Notes under the pieces: model-generated
Told to the model about the DNA's origin: nothing
The model's input: only the letters and a program-made list of their open reading frames with translations
Database searches by the model: none
Made by a program: the position numbers and the translations under genes
Assembly (NCBI RefSeq): GCF_032062135.1
Contig: NC_092859.1
Coordinates: 29,067,965-29,131,964 of the forward strand
Length of the DNA stretch: 64,000 nucleotides
Reading direction: 5' to 3'
From: Pyxicephalus adspersus
Lineage: Eukaryota > Chordata > Amphibia > Anura > Pyxicephalidae
In this document: positions 1 through 12,200 of the stretch, in pieces
Layout: every line of letters begins with the position of its first letter
Position numbering within the stretch: position 1 is the first letter of the stretch

Positions 1-756
1 AAAGGAGAACATTAATAGTGGCACAATAGGATTTCACTGCCCTAGTTCCACAGCTGTTTCTACTTGAGCTAGTTGTGATGATGCTGAGACTAAATACATC
101 CTTCATTTCTTTTTGAAGTTTTAAAGATAATGCTTCTTATTGGAGAGGAAGGGGAATGTGTATTGCGAAATAAAAGTAATGTATTTCATGCATGTAAATA
201 AATATGACAATTCAAAATAGGGAAAATAAATAAGTAAAATGGATTCAGACTGTCCCCATGCTGTGCAACATTCATAAAGGTGTCCAAAGACACTATTTTT
301 TACTAATTTTTCAACAAAAATAACATTCACTGTGTGATAACATTTTAATGCAACAATAAGGAAAAATGGCTGTGTATAACTGGAACTAATTGATGGTATT
401 TCATTTGTTCAACAGTCACTATTTGTGACTATTAACCAAGTAAAATGACAGCAACAGTAAGATAGATTTAATCCGCTCCTATGCTGTCCATGGTTCCTAA
501 ACCATTTCTAGTGATTTTGCATTAAAAATATTAATTTTTTTTAGCCAATTTTTGAGTATTAACCTGAAATGCCATGTCAAGTATTTAGCACAATGAGACC
601 TTGCCCATATGTTGCAGCTCGCTCTATTGAAACTTTAATTAACTTACATGAAGTTACATTACATTCTGGACACAGGGAGAGATACATCACAGCTGTCATT
701 TCCACCAGTAGTGGTATTGTAAAACATCACAAGTAGTAATTTTTCTAGATTGTCAC
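1..756. other. AT-rich unique DNA, no gene seen
   Basis: No coding region, RNA gene or recognisable repeat is visible. All open frames are short and look like chance frames in AT-rich DNA. Confidence 0.6.
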
Positions 757-1189
757 CAGGGGTGTAGTGGGTTGGGCACAGGTGGGAAAACCATTCCCTC
801 ACTTTTTTCAGGAATGGGCACGCGTGCCCACTCTTATTTTGCAAAAAATTCATTGGTGGTCCTCGGCTCTGGCAGGTCCGCTCCACGTGGGGTCAGGAGA
901 AGGACCCAGCTGGGGCAGGCACCAGCCAGAGCCGCGGACCATGTCTCTCATATGGAATTGCAGGCTCAGGGCGGTGGGCGGGTTGTCTCTCTGAACACAA
1001 CCGGTCCACTCTTCCATCTCAGGCTCAGACTTTCGATGGGAGAGTGGGCAGGTTCTGGTATCATGAGGGAAGTTTGGGGGAAGTTTCTTCCCCTTTGAGT
1101 GACACATAGGCAGGGATGTAGTGGGGTGGGCACGTTTACATAACAATGATGCCCATACCCCCGTTTCTTTTTTTACGACTACACCCCTG
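757..1189. mobile_element. hAT-type MITE with 8-bp target duplication
   Basis: A 433-bp non-autonomous element. Its ends are CAGGGGTGTAGT on the left and the inverted ACTACACCCCTG on the right. The flanks are ATTGTCAC (749-756) and ATTGTCAG (1190-1197), an 8-bp target duplication with one mismatch, which is the hallmark of the hAT superfamily. The interior is GC-rich compared with its surroundings and carries no transposase. Part of the interior (ATGGGAGAGTGGGCAGG at about 1037-1053) recurs in the elements at 53153-53397 and 61851-62202, although their ends differ. The short open frames inside it on both strands are by-products of its base composition. Confidence 0.85.
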
Positions 1190-2921
1190 ATTGTCAGTCA
1201 TTTCCTGTCTTTTGAAACTGTTATCACCAGGATAGGAAATTAGAAAAAAATCTCTCCTGGATAGCAGTAAAAACCCAACAGGAGTCTCAATTATTCCCTA
1301 CTGTATCCAAACCTAAGCAATGCAAGATTGAACTTGTATACACTATGAAGCTGAAGTGGGATGTTTTATTTGCCAAATATTTTACAATTTATCGAGTCAC
1401 TTCTGTGATTTGCACACTACTGCAGTGCTAAAGGGAGGCATAATTTTCTCCTGTCCAGTTAAAGAATTCATTGGTGTCCCTCACCTCCCCCCAACCCTTA
1501 TTGCAATATATTGGATGGAGAAAATTAAGGACCACTTACAAAATAGACTTCGAAAAAGGGTTAACATTCAGATATGGCTCCAATTATTGATTATCAGGGT
1601 ATGTACACCTTACCAGTTTATTAATGTTTAAAGATTGGTAACTTCTGCTGAAATACAGTAAAAAGGATCAACAGGGGTCACTTTTAAGTTGCATTTACTA
1701 AAAAGCCAGGGCCCAGAGAATGCAAGAAACTCTTCTGAACTTGACTTGTAACTTGAAGGTGAATGTCGTCCTGAAGTAAAGTTGACTTTAATTTAGTAAA
1801 CCGTTATCATTATATTAGTAGCTGCTTGCACATTCCTGTTTGATACAGTAACATTTAAAGAACAAGAGGAGAGGTCAGGTATTCATTCAGAAAATCAATA
1901 CACCAAAGACGAAGAGAGATGTGCTGATGGTGACCATAGACCTGTTAAACATCCCTTGTGGGTCAATGGTTTGTTTTATTACTGCCTGTCTAGACACAAC
2001 AGGGTTTGGAACATTTCCAGGTATGGATCTTTATTTTATGCAGGAAATAAAAATCAGAGCACCATCTACAAATTGTGAGTAAATTAAAACCTTTCCCTGA
2101 AGTGCACATAGATGCGATGTATTTCCCTACTATGTACAAGAAGTAAAAAAGGCCCCCACTGACCTCTGTAGTTGCAGGCATTGAGAAGAAATTAATCTTG
2201 ACAAAGAGATCATAGTAGTTCCCCTGGTATTCCTTCATGTGATTCTATCCAGAAGGATAGATCCACCTTTGTCAAACATCATCCAAGGTCAGCATCTTCT
2301 TCCTAAAATGGGATACTGGCTCAGAAATTAATAAGTCGTGTATATTATGGTACCTTTGCAGTTCTTGGCTGTGTATTAATATATCTGAAGTGGATCAGCT
2401 CCTGCTGATCCTTCTCAACCTTATGACCTTATGAATTGCTACAATGTTAAATTAGTACAGTCTGATTACTGGGGGAAAAGAAAATGTTGTTTCCTATTTG
2501 CAACAGACTGTTAACAGCCCTAACACAGTCCCTGGTCTGGAAGGTAAGCATGGATTTTTAATGATAAAAAGTAGTACCTTACTGAAAAAGTATTATATTG
2601 CTGTAATTTTTGAATACTGTGAAAAGTCGGGAATTTAATTATGCCCACCTCCAGGCAAACCCTTTTTTTTTAATTTTGGATAAAGAGAAAGGGTTAGACT
2701 TTCTATCAAGTTTATATTTTTACGACTGTTATCATCAAAACAAAAAGTGATGGGAAATCCTAAATTTTAGTTCTGTCCCTAAAGAAGCAGACAAGAGAAT
2801 TTTCTTAGTAGGAATACCTTTTACGAGGACAATTGTAATTCTCCTCACTTTGGCCAGTGGGTACAAAAACAGAAAATTTATATACCAGGCGTTAAACTCT
2901 GTCCCTTCCCTATCTAAAACT

Positions 2922-2943
2922 AAAAAAAAAAAAAAAAAAAAAA
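2922..2943 (+). repeat. Poly(A) tract
   Basis: An uninterrupted run of about 22 A. No retroposed body is recognisable directly upstream, so it is listed only as a mononucleotide repeat. Confidence 0.9.
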
Positions 2944-4659
2944 CTTTTACTCTTTTACCCTGTTTTCTCTAAGAAAACTATCTGTATCTTACAATACAAT
3001 GATTTTACAATATCATCTAACAATAATTTCTCTGATAAAATACTTATGACCTAACATTTAGAAATTAAAGAGCCAAATAAAAATTATTATTAAAAATTGT
3101 TTTACAAGCCCTAGGCCAGAAACATAGGCAAAAGTTCAGGTTTCGTTCAGACCTTTGTTGCTTGTACTCTGAAAATTAACCTAATAAGGAAAGACATAGG
3201 TATTGACATAGGGCATGAAATCAAGCTATCACTTTTACCATTCCAAATGGTAATTAGTAGAAAGTAAAAAAATACTGTACTTCCATAGTGTGTCATTTTT
3301 TAAAACATTTTTTAAGAGGGAAACACATAATGTCACATGGGCTCGGTTTATTTTTTTTCTCTTTTAAGAGGTTAAAGTATTTTTACATTTGAGTTGCCGA
3401 TAAAGAGAAGTTTTTGTACATGGTTGTTGTTAGGATAAAACCTGCGTAAAAGCTGATTTTTTTTTAATTTTATACTCGAGTATATACAGTAATTAAAAGA
3501 CTACCTGGTAATCCTTTCAATAAAGATCCTTTTTTTGACATTTTTTATTTTGAGGTGAAAACTGTTTTGCATTTGTGCTGTTGTGTTGTCACCCTGTCAC
3601 ATGCTCAAACATTGGCAGGCTAGTCCACAGATGATTTGCAGGTGACGGTGGAGCCACTGCATATGAGTAGTAGGTTGAAAGAGGTTTAATGACATTAGTG
3701 AAAATAAAATACAAAAGAGAATAAAAAAATATTAGAACAGTATTTTATGGAAAAAAGAATAGATAAGTCAATCATGTAACATTTTATTCTGTTTATCTAT
3801 TTTAAAGCAAGCAAGCCGGGCTAAGCTCTGGAAATTGAATTTAGCAGCAAAGGCAAAGTTAAAAAGGGTTGACAGGTTTGTGTCAAAGGAAATATGCACT
3901 TTTAGAACCTAAATATAGAACATAATATTAACGCCTAAAATTCAACCAATGATACAAAACAGCATTGCAAATATTACCTTTTTCATCTGTGTTTTCTTTT
4001 CAATTACTTTGATAGCTCTCATTACAGGCCATGACCTGCTTTAATTTGTCTAGATCGCAGTGCACTCATGTAATTACCGGAGATCACAAGCTGCTAAAAG
4101 CATAAATTACCAGCATGGAAAAAATGTTTATATCAAGAGTGAGGAAAAGGAAGGCATCAGAGATTACACTACAATGTAACTTTGTGATGGGGGAATGAAC
4201 AAGGTTTTACTCAAGCTAGGCTTTCTGCTTCTATCAGTTTGTGATCTCTAGTGAGAACAATTTGGAAATCATCATGTATGACTGCTTGAATTGAAGACAC
4301 TGAAACAATCAGGTATAATGGCAATGATTGCATCTTCCTTCTGCAGTTACAGTGCAGCACAGACATACTGAATGTAAACCAAGTATGGTTTTCAATAGCT
4401 TGGACCTAAGCAATTAGATCCTAAAACAGCACGGCTAATTTGTTATATTTCCAAATAAGTTTGTCTTCTGTTTATATAATTAAACCAGTAAAAGTTATCT
4501 TTTTTAAAAAAAAAATCCAGCTTTTCTTTTAGACACCAGATTGTCTTTTAAAGGAAATAAAAATATTGCTAATACGCTGAGAATGTATTAGTTAAGTGCT
4601 TCTTCCAGTCCATGAGTTATATTGTATTCCTTCTCTTCATCACATGCTCACACAATACA

Positions 4660-4835
4660 TAATTAATATCTATGCTTATTACCAACGTCTCTGCTGTTTA
4701 TCGCAGCTAATTAGGACTGTATGTACTCTACACATGACATACAGCTTTAATTACACTTCTAGATTACATTAATTAAATGCCCATTAAGTTGCACACAATT
4801 TATATATTTCACATACAGTGAAAGTTAATTACATT
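4660..4835. promoter_or_regulatory. Candidate enhancer with clustered homeodomain-type sites
   Basis: Within about 175 bases there are at least five TAATTA-type cores: ATAATTAATA, CTAATTAGG, TTTAATTACA, ATTAATTAAATG and GTTAATTACA. TAATTA is the classical core for many homeodomain proteins. The stretch is not part of any repeat I recognise. AT-rich background produces such cores by chance, so the regulatory role is inference only. Confidence 0.25.
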
Positions 4836-5142
4836 TTGCTTTATGTAGTCATTATAAGTTTGGCTGTGCACCAATCTTTTGCTGAACAAATTTTTTTGTT
4901 ATTTTGTGCTTTTTTAAATATTTTGTGTGGGTTCTCAGTACAGAATTTACATACCGTGAGTTTTATTTTTCCTGAAAAGTTACAAACATGCCAACAAAAA
5001 GTGCTAAAGGGCTGAATTAAAAATATACTTGTCTCAATCGACATTGAGTCTTAATCTTCAGATATTGTTTTACATGTTCATTTTTTATTTCAATAAATTT
5101 TATTTTAAAAAATCACAAGAATGTTGAATGAGCAGTAACAAG

Positions 5143-6071
5143 NNNNNNNNNNNNNNNNNNNNNNNNNNNNNNNNNNNNNNNNNNNNNNNNNNNNNNNNNN
5201 NNNNNNNNNNNNNNNNNNNNNNNNNNNNNNNNNNNNNNNNNNNNNNNNNNNNNNNNNNNNNNNNNNNNNNNNNNNNNNNNNNNNNNNNNNNNNNNNNNNN
5301 NNNNNNNNNNNNNNNNNNNNNNNNNNNNNNNNNNNNNNNNNNNNNNNNNNNNNNNNNNNNNNNNNNNNNNNNNNNNNNNNNNNNNNNNNNNNNNNNNNNN
5401 NNNNNNNNNNNNNNNNNNNNNNNNNNNNNNNNNNNNNNNNNNNNNNNNNNNNNNNNNNNNNNNNNNNNNNNNNNNNNNNNNNNNNNNNNNNNNNNNNNNN
5501 NNNNNNNNNNNNNNNNNNNNNNNNNNNNNNNNNNNNNNNNNNNNNNNNNNNNNNNNNNNNNNNNNNNNNNNNNNNNNNNNNNNNNNNNNNNNNNNNNNNN
5601 NNNNNNNNNNNNNNNNNNNNNNNNNNNNNNNNNNNNNNNNNNNNNNNNNNNNNNNNNNNNNNNNNNNNNNNNNNNNNNNNNNNNNNNNNNNNNNNNNNNN
5701 NNNNNNNNNNNNNNNNNNNNNNNNNNNNNNNNNNNNNNNNNNNNNNNNNNNNNNNNNNNNNNNNNNNNNNNNNNNNNNNNNNNNNNNNNNNNNNNNNNNN
5801 NNNNNNNNNNNNNNNNNNNNNNNNNNNNNNNNNNNNNNNNNNNNNNNNNNNNNNNNNNNNNNNNNNNNNNNNNNNNNNNNNNNNNNNNNNNNNNNNNNNN
5901 NNNNNNNNNNNNNNNNNNNNNNNNNNNNNNNNNNNNNNNNNNNNNNNNNNNNNNNNNNNNNNNNNNNNNNNNNNNNNNNNNNNNNNNNNNNNNNNNNNNN
6001 NNNNNNNNNNNNNNNNNNNNNNNNNNNNNNNNNNNNNNNNNNNNNNNNNNNNNNNNNNNNNNNNNNNNNNN
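5143..6071. other. Assembly gap (N run)
   Basis: 929 consecutive N. Any open frame crossing it is an artefact. The flanks are ordinary AT-rich DNA, so the missing content cannot be inferred. Confidence 1.
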
Positions 6072-6590
6072 ATGACGCTTTGATACAGAATCCTAAAAAT
6101 TGTAAAATGCTATTCAGGATCACCACAACAATCACTTTTTGAATAAAAGATACTAGGACCTTTTGCACTTAACTTGGGTTACAATGAGTAATGCTGCTTA
6201 GTAGACTAGTTAGGGTCTGTTTATCTGTTATTAATTTAAAAGTCAGTAGTTTAAACTGGTTATAAGTACAATTAGCTGGTTTCAGTTTTAGAAATTCTTT
6301 AAAAATGTTTAAAAACTGTGTATATTGGTAGAACACAATCCAGAACAGATCTGATTTGGGAAATTCCAACCAGAAGTGTTTTAAAGTCCCAGCGATGTGA
6401 CATTCCGTAAAGCAAGTATCAGGAGCACTGGGAACAGGGAACCAGTTTTGACTATTGCATACTATGGTTTAAAGTCACTGGCCACCAGTAAAGTAATAAA
6501 ATGTATAAAATCTTTCTTTGCAAGGTATGATTAGTTTACAAATGACATGACCAGGGTGGCTTGGGTCTTTAGCCCCCATTGTGCCTTACC
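6072..6590. other. AT-rich unique DNA, no gene seen
   Basis: Sequence between the gap and the retroelement. No coding or repeat signal was recognised. Base composition changes abruptly near 6600, where the plus strand becomes poor in G. Confidence 0.5.
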
Positions 6591-6654
6591 ACAAATAAAC
6601 CTGCACACCACAATCCCCCCCCATTATGGGCCACAATCCTCCTAACTTCCTTAT

Positions 6655-6960
6655 TTACCTTGATTCTCGCCTTATTAATCCTTTCCACAGACCGTGCCCC
6701 CCTCTTGTTCTGGCCATGATATCTGACCACGCAAAATCCAACCCAGAAAACTCCAACTGCAACCGCAAGAAATCTAATCTAACATCCCTAATAAATTCCC
6801 TCATAGACCTGGAACCTATATCATTACCTCCAGCATGGACCACTACAATATCCAGAGGCCGATCAAGAGCTGCAAACTGCTTAATCTCCAGAACCACCCT
6901 ACTCCATAACATACCTGGAACACCAATCTACCACACAGTCGCTTCTACCCTTGACAAAGC
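6655..6960 (-). pseudogene. SGNH-hydrolase-like tail of the Ngaro/DIRS-like element
   Basis: The minus-strand frame at 6912-6655 reads VVLEIKQFAALDRPLDIVVV followed by HAGGNDIG, then a LDFAWSDIMAR segment. The GGNDIG block with an upstream hydrophobic strand is typical of the Asn-containing block of SGNH/GDSL hydrolases. Vertebrate Ngaro-type elements often carry such a domain downstream of the recombinase. The N-terminal block with the nucleophilic serine is not clearly preserved. The role of this domain in the element is not established; this copy is a fragment. Confidence 0.65.
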
Positions 6961-7419
6961 CAATTGACGTCTATCCGGCCCCACCTCTGCCCTCCTTGCA
7001 CCTCACCAGATAAAGGAGTACCAGACAATCCTGACCAGACATTTGCGTCCACCTAAGAAAAACAACAAACAAATAACAATACTAAAATGCATAACAAAAA
7101 ACTCCACCCCCTATTCCACTCACAACAGATGGGGCTGAACATACAGCTGGAACCTCCGCGATTCACACCTTCCAAACCTCCTAATGATCCACTCATCCAA
7201 TCCCCAAGCCTCTCCAAGCCTCGGTAGCCACCCCAATCCTGAAAGAGTGAGAAGAATAACTCCGTCCTCCCATTCCTAGTAATACCAAAAAACACTTAAA
7301 CACCGCCACAAACGCATACCCCTAAAAAACGCTATAACCAATGCTGTCTTAAACAAAATCGTCTCTTAAACCCCCAAACACACCTCCCCCAATGTTTACA
7401 CCAGCCTCTGCAAAAGGCA

Positions 7420-8047
7420 GTTGACACTGGCCTTCTGGTGTCTGGCGCAGTCCTACTCCTATGATACCCCTTTACCGCTTGCTGTACAACAAACTCCTTA
7501 ATAACATTCTGCACACCCCTCAATTTGAACCAAAATGCCATCCCCACCAATTTTTTATTCACCGCCACAACCAACACTTCTCTAGTAAAATCCCTGGCCA
7601 GCCAATACAAAAACAAATGAACATGCATCTGCCCCTACTTCCCCCCACCTAATTGCTCGCATAACAGGCTCCATTTTTTTGTTTGCCAGCATCTCCCCCC
7701 ACAGCTCCACTGCGACCACAATTAGGAACAACCCCAAAACTATCAAATACTTTACTAGCCCCGCCTTTACATGTTTCTTAGGCCACTCCCCTGCACACCA
7801 CTTACCGTATAAGGTTCTAGATCCACCACATGAATCGGTCATTCCAACCAAAGCGCCCTGCCATTAAATGAGTAAAAAAAAAAACGCCAAACTTCCAATC
7901 TGCCCTTACCTCTCCAGACAAGTGCAACAGTGCTTTCAACCCCGCCGTGGCCACCGCCAGGCTCCTGCAAAATATCCTTCTCATCCTTACCACCCTACAA
8001 GCAAAATGTATTTTCCCTAGCAACGATTGAACCTCCTGCAAGTGCAT
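7420..8047 (-). pseudogene. RNase H and N-terminal recombinase fragments of the same element
   Basis: Directly after the polymerase, the minus strand reads LQEVQSLLGKIHFACRVV (about 8043-7990), the connection between polymerase and RNase H in Ngaro/DIRS proteins. After a frameshift it reads VVAVELWGEMLANKK (about 7740-7680), which fits the RNase H domain. A further frame gives FVVQQAVKGYHRSRTAPDTRR (about 7500-7440), which resembles the start of the tyrosine recombinase. The frames at 7817-8047, 7582-7851 and 7332-7628 are all mutually shifted. The conserved Arg-His-Arg-Tyr catalytic set expected downstream is absent, so recombination could not be catalysed. Confidence 0.65.
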
Positions 8048-8640
8048 TTTCCGTCGACCAGGTCATCCAAACATCTTCCTGCAGGGCTAGCAACTTCACC
8101 CTCGGCAGCCTACTTTCCATGGCCACCGATTTCAGTTCAATACCCATACCGTGTCCCTGGCCCTCCATCTTATCCCCTGCCAATGGAACCCCAAAACGCT
8201 CCGCAACATGCTGAAGCGTCGCTAACAGCGCCCGACAAACTGAATTTCCCAGCGGTCCAATTAACAAAAAATCATCTAAATAATGGATAACTGATTCCAC
8301 CCCAGCCAACATCTTCACTACCCATTCCAAAAAGGTGGAAAACCTCTAAAATAGAGCACTCCATGGGAAGGCAGCAATTGACAAAGTACACACCTTTCCA
8401 TCTACATCCCAAAAAACAGTCAGGATGCACTGGCAGCCGAAAGGCAGCCTCAATGTCTGCCTTCGCTATCAGTGCTGCTGCTCCGTATCTCCTCACCTAC
8501 TGGATAGCTGCATCAAGCGACATGTACGCCACCCCACATAACTCCGGATCAATACCATCATTGATCGAACCCCCCTGGCTGAAACGATAAATGATGAATC
8601 ATCCAAAATTTTCCTCCTTTTTGGGCACTAGTCCCAGTGG
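7995..8640 (-). pseudogene. Reverse transcriptase fragment of Ngaro/DIRS-like element
   Basis: The fragment would copy element RNA into DNA. On the minus strand one frame gives ADIEAAFRLPVHPDCF (about 8450-8400), the conserved palm region around the first catalytic aspartate. A shifted frame gives SVIHYLDDFLLIGP, with the YLDD polymerase motif at 8282-8271. Upstream, in yet another frame, an IHHLSF-like piece near 8610-8600 matches the finger region of these polymerases. At least two frameshifts and several stops separate the pieces. The order and motif spelling fit the Ngaro/DIRS group better than LINE or LTR polymerases. This is a relic and not a working enzyme. Confidence 0.8.
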
Positions 8641-8650
8641 CGAAACCACC

Positions 8651-9250
8651 AAACCCTCAACCAGCGGCGACCAAAATGTGCACTTATTCTACCCATAGGC
8701 CTCACCCCTAGGAGAATGGGGGCTGCGCTCCATGTCAGCCACAGCCCCCACGCCAGAGCTCTGCTGGTGAAGAGGATTTCACCCTAACCACTGCCTAGAC
8801 TGAGACAAGGTGTGCGCTGAAGACAAGCTAGGAGGGTCACTCTTGGGGCTCCCAATATGGCGCTAAGCCCTAGCAAAGGGCTGTGCCTCTCAGACTGTAG
8901 CCCCTCTAATCTAGCTGAGGTGGGCCCACTAGCAGCCCTCCCCCCAGTGCCTCAGCCACCCTCACCCTCACCTTGTGAGTCTGCCACAGCCCTAAGCTAC
9001 TGCATCAATGCATCAACAGACTCCATGATATAAATCACCTACCCAAAATTTTCTCCCGCAAAAAACTGTCCTGAATTTCTATTACATCCACAATTTTATC
9101 CCTCCACTCTCCTCCCCTTTTACTTCCGACCCGACCCAATAGCTTACCCCTCCTTAACTTCTCTCCACTTTCTTGTTAACACTTTAATCACCAAAGGGGG
9201 CTGCCCTCACATCCTCTCATGCAAGCCCTACGCCTATTTTCCTGTTGCCG
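8651..9250 (-). other. Probable upstream part of the retroelement
   Basis: The stretch has the same strand asymmetry (plus strand rich in C, poor in G) as the retroelement downstream on the minus strand, and lies where the pre-polymerase and gag region should be. No gag motif was recognised. The asymmetry fades near 9250, which I take as the approximate edge. Confidence 0.35.
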
Positions 9251-12200
9251 GCCTCACTTTATACAAAAAGTATCAAATAAAAATCATAAAGAATATTTGT
9301 TTTTACTTCTTTTCCACCCTTTACATATCAGCAGTTTCTGCAGTCATTTTTTGTCTACATGAAATCCAGCATACCTCCCAACTTTGAAACCTAAGAAAAA
9401 AAAATGTAAAAAAATACCATACACAGAGAGCTAACACTTCAACATCTGTCTACCCTGCTCTAAAGAAGAACTTAATTAGTTGTTGAGCAAATGTTATCAA
9501 ATTTTGACAAAATTAGCACTTTTGTCAGAACTATGGAACACAACATATTGGATGGCATGGTCAGGTATAGGTAGCACACTATACAGCACATAGAGTGTAG
9601 CAGTAAGAACAATGCAATGTACAGTGCATCAGTAAGGGACATTTATGATAGGGCTGGAAAAATGGCTCAGTGACAGCTATTGGAAAAAAAAGTCTGTGAT
9701 CTCTGATTGTTTGCTCTAAAGTCAATAGTCTTTGGGTACAAACAAACACTGAGCCAATGCCTAGTGTTAGTGGTGATGTAGTAAAAAAATGTCCACCCCC
9801 CCTCCTTTTATGAAAGTGCAGTTATTATATTAGACAGGTGGACAGTGGATAGTATGGAGAATCCTCTCTTGATCTTGTTTATGGTACACTCTGGATATAC
9901 AGAAATGCCACAAGCTCCACCATTGGACCTCATGACACCTCTGTAATTTAATGTACCAAATGTGAAATGTTGTTGTTAAAATAATTTAAGGAAATTAAAC
10001 TATTTTTGTTATATTTTCATCTGTGATCTTCAACTTGCTACCACTAAACCCCTTGCCAATGTGATTTGAGGTCAGACATTGAGGAATCAGTCTGTTTATG
10101 CATACAAAGATGCAACAACCATATATAAAATTATAATCAAAGTTTATCACTAGGTGGTATTGACAAAAAAAGCAACAGAAGAAGAAGCAACTTTTTCTTT
10201 CTTTAAAATATATTTCTGGCCAAAGTACAAAACGTCCCTCCCACACCGGTCTTCCACTTTACTCTTACTGCTCCAATCTGCAAGTTTTTGGGTTTCCTGT
10301 GTTTGGAGAGCTTTTGTCAGTTCTTTGTCAGTTTGGAGAGCTTTTGTCAGTTCTTTGTCAGTTGTCCACATTACTGCCTGCTTGTTGTGTTGATTTACAT
10401 TGGAATTTGACTCATTAGCATGCAAATACTTGTATTGACTTTTAAGGTTTTTTCCCAAATCAATTGGCAATATCCCTTTACCTGTACAACTTTCATTTGT
10501 TCAAGAATATGACCCCTAAAAACTTATTGGATTGTGTAGCATGGGGGCACTTATTGGCTGCCGCTGGGAGAAGAATTTGTTATTACACAAATCATTCAAA
10601 ACAGACTGTCTTAAAACTTTTAAAAACCTTTGTAGGTCCTCAGTTCTGAGGTATTATCAATATAGTCCCTTAGCCTGTGAAGTACAAGATGTGCAGCAAT
10701 CATGCACCTCCAGCATCTGTACCAGATCCATTGGAGCAAATGTGTGCCCCTCTCTCTTGTCATACGATTCCTCAATTCTCCCTAAATAGAAGAGTGATGA
10801 CATATGTCTAATATTTGTTTTAAAGGGAATTGCAAAAGACTAATACCAAGTCAAATTCAGATACTTGCATTGTTTGCAATTACATTTAATGATGGATTCA
10901 TAATCACAAAGTTTATATCTGCATGTTCCTACAGGTTTTATGACCATCAATTTTGCAATTTTAGTGACAATGTTATGAACTTATGAACAATCTATTCAAA
11001 AAGTAAGCTTCCATGGTTAGAAAAAAGTCTATAAAACGCACAAATCAAAATTTAACATGGCATTCTACTTTGATACCAACATCGAAAGTCAAATTTGACC
11101 TGGGCAAAATGTTTCTACTACCCCTATAATTACTTACTACTTCCCCTATAATTCAATGCCCATTTAAAGGCTTGTAATGGAAATGTTACTTGAGTACAGG
11201 AAATAAAAAATCAGGATTGTGCTGTTCAGAACTGTGTAGCCCTCAGGACTGACTGGACAGATGTAAAAATCCTTTGACACATAAAACAACTCTGATGTAT
11301 GTATTTCTCTTGTGTATTGCCTGTTTGCCTGAAATTCTGCTTTAACAGTGGAATTTACAACTTTAAGTGAAATAAGTGAATTGGTAATTTTATTTGAACT
11401 GTTTTCGCATTTCATCTTATTATATATTGTATACTATACTGTATAATGCAAAATGTGATAGAGGACTAAAATAGTTATGGTTACTTCTGGCCATCACAGA
11501 TACAAGATGATTAAAAGTTGTGCAAGCAATCAAAAAGTGACTATAGAACTAAATATCTTATAATGAATTATACTTTTTCTGTCTCTTTAATTCCCTAGGT
11601 ATGTAAATAACATAGATGGCAGAGAATCCCAAGCTATTTATGTAGTGCTTATGTTGAATGTTTTATGTATATATATTTCTTTTTTTATTTTATCATTGAC
11701 TATCACATACTTCTACACACATGCTATTACACCATAGGAACAGATGCAGCAATTTGACTTCCATATTGTCTCTGTCTGTGCCTCTATAGAATTAATCACA
11801 ACATCCCTTACCTTATTATATATCCTAGCAACTAAGCGATTAATCAACTCACTGACAACCTGGAGAAAATCATTAAATGATAAGCAGAGCATATTAGTCC
11901 CAGGTCGAATCCACAGCAGAGGAATTTGTCAAACTTGTAGCTTCATGACATCGATCCGGTATAATATGACATCACATTCGCTTCTGGGGTCTGTTTACTC
12001 AAGAAAGACAATCTTGCTTGACTTGTGCGATATATCATTGACCTGCGATATGACTGACCGTCAGGGCATCAGTCAATAAAAGATAAATTTAGGTCCAGTA
12101 ACTCATAAAGTCTTGGCTTTGCACTGCAAAATGTAATATTATTGCCACATTTTATCATATGCATTATAAATTGAAATACCTATGTTCAAAGTTCCATAAC

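Larger units (their letters stand above)
1190..5142. other. AT-rich unique DNA, no gene seen
   Basis: About 4 kb of non-repetitive, AT-rich sequence up to the assembly gap. Small items are a 20-bp palindrome near 2391-2411 (GGATCAG...CTGATCC), an A run at 2922-2943, and the TAATTA-rich stretch listed separately. No exon with convincing splice sites or codon structure was found. Confidence 0.55.
6600..8650 (-). mobile_element. Decayed Ngaro/DIRS-like tyrosine-recombinase retrotransposon
   Basis: Read on the minus strand, protein fragments follow the order expected of Ngaro-type elements: reverse transcriptase (about 8640-7995), RNase H (about 8047-7580), the start of the tyrosine recombinase (about 7580-7420), then an SGNH-hydrolase-like tail (about 6960-6655). 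Each piece lies in a different frame and carries stops, so the copy is dead. The catalytic core of the recombinase is not visible between about 7420 and 6960. A gag gene is not recognised upstream and terminal repeats were not found, so the outer limits are approximate. The plus strand is strikingly poor in G throughout, the mirror of G-rich coding on the minus strand. Confidence 0.8.

Noticed and set aside
772..1146. Open frames of 75-108 codons at 767-1146
   Set aside because: They lie wholly inside a non-autonomous hAT MITE and share no protein-like features.
5113..6168. Long open frames across 5113-6168 on both strands
   Set aside because: They consist almost entirely of N and are artefacts of the gap.
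11744..12079. 111-codon open frame as a gene
   Set aside because: Not recognised, and no supporting signals in the surrounding AT-rich DNA.
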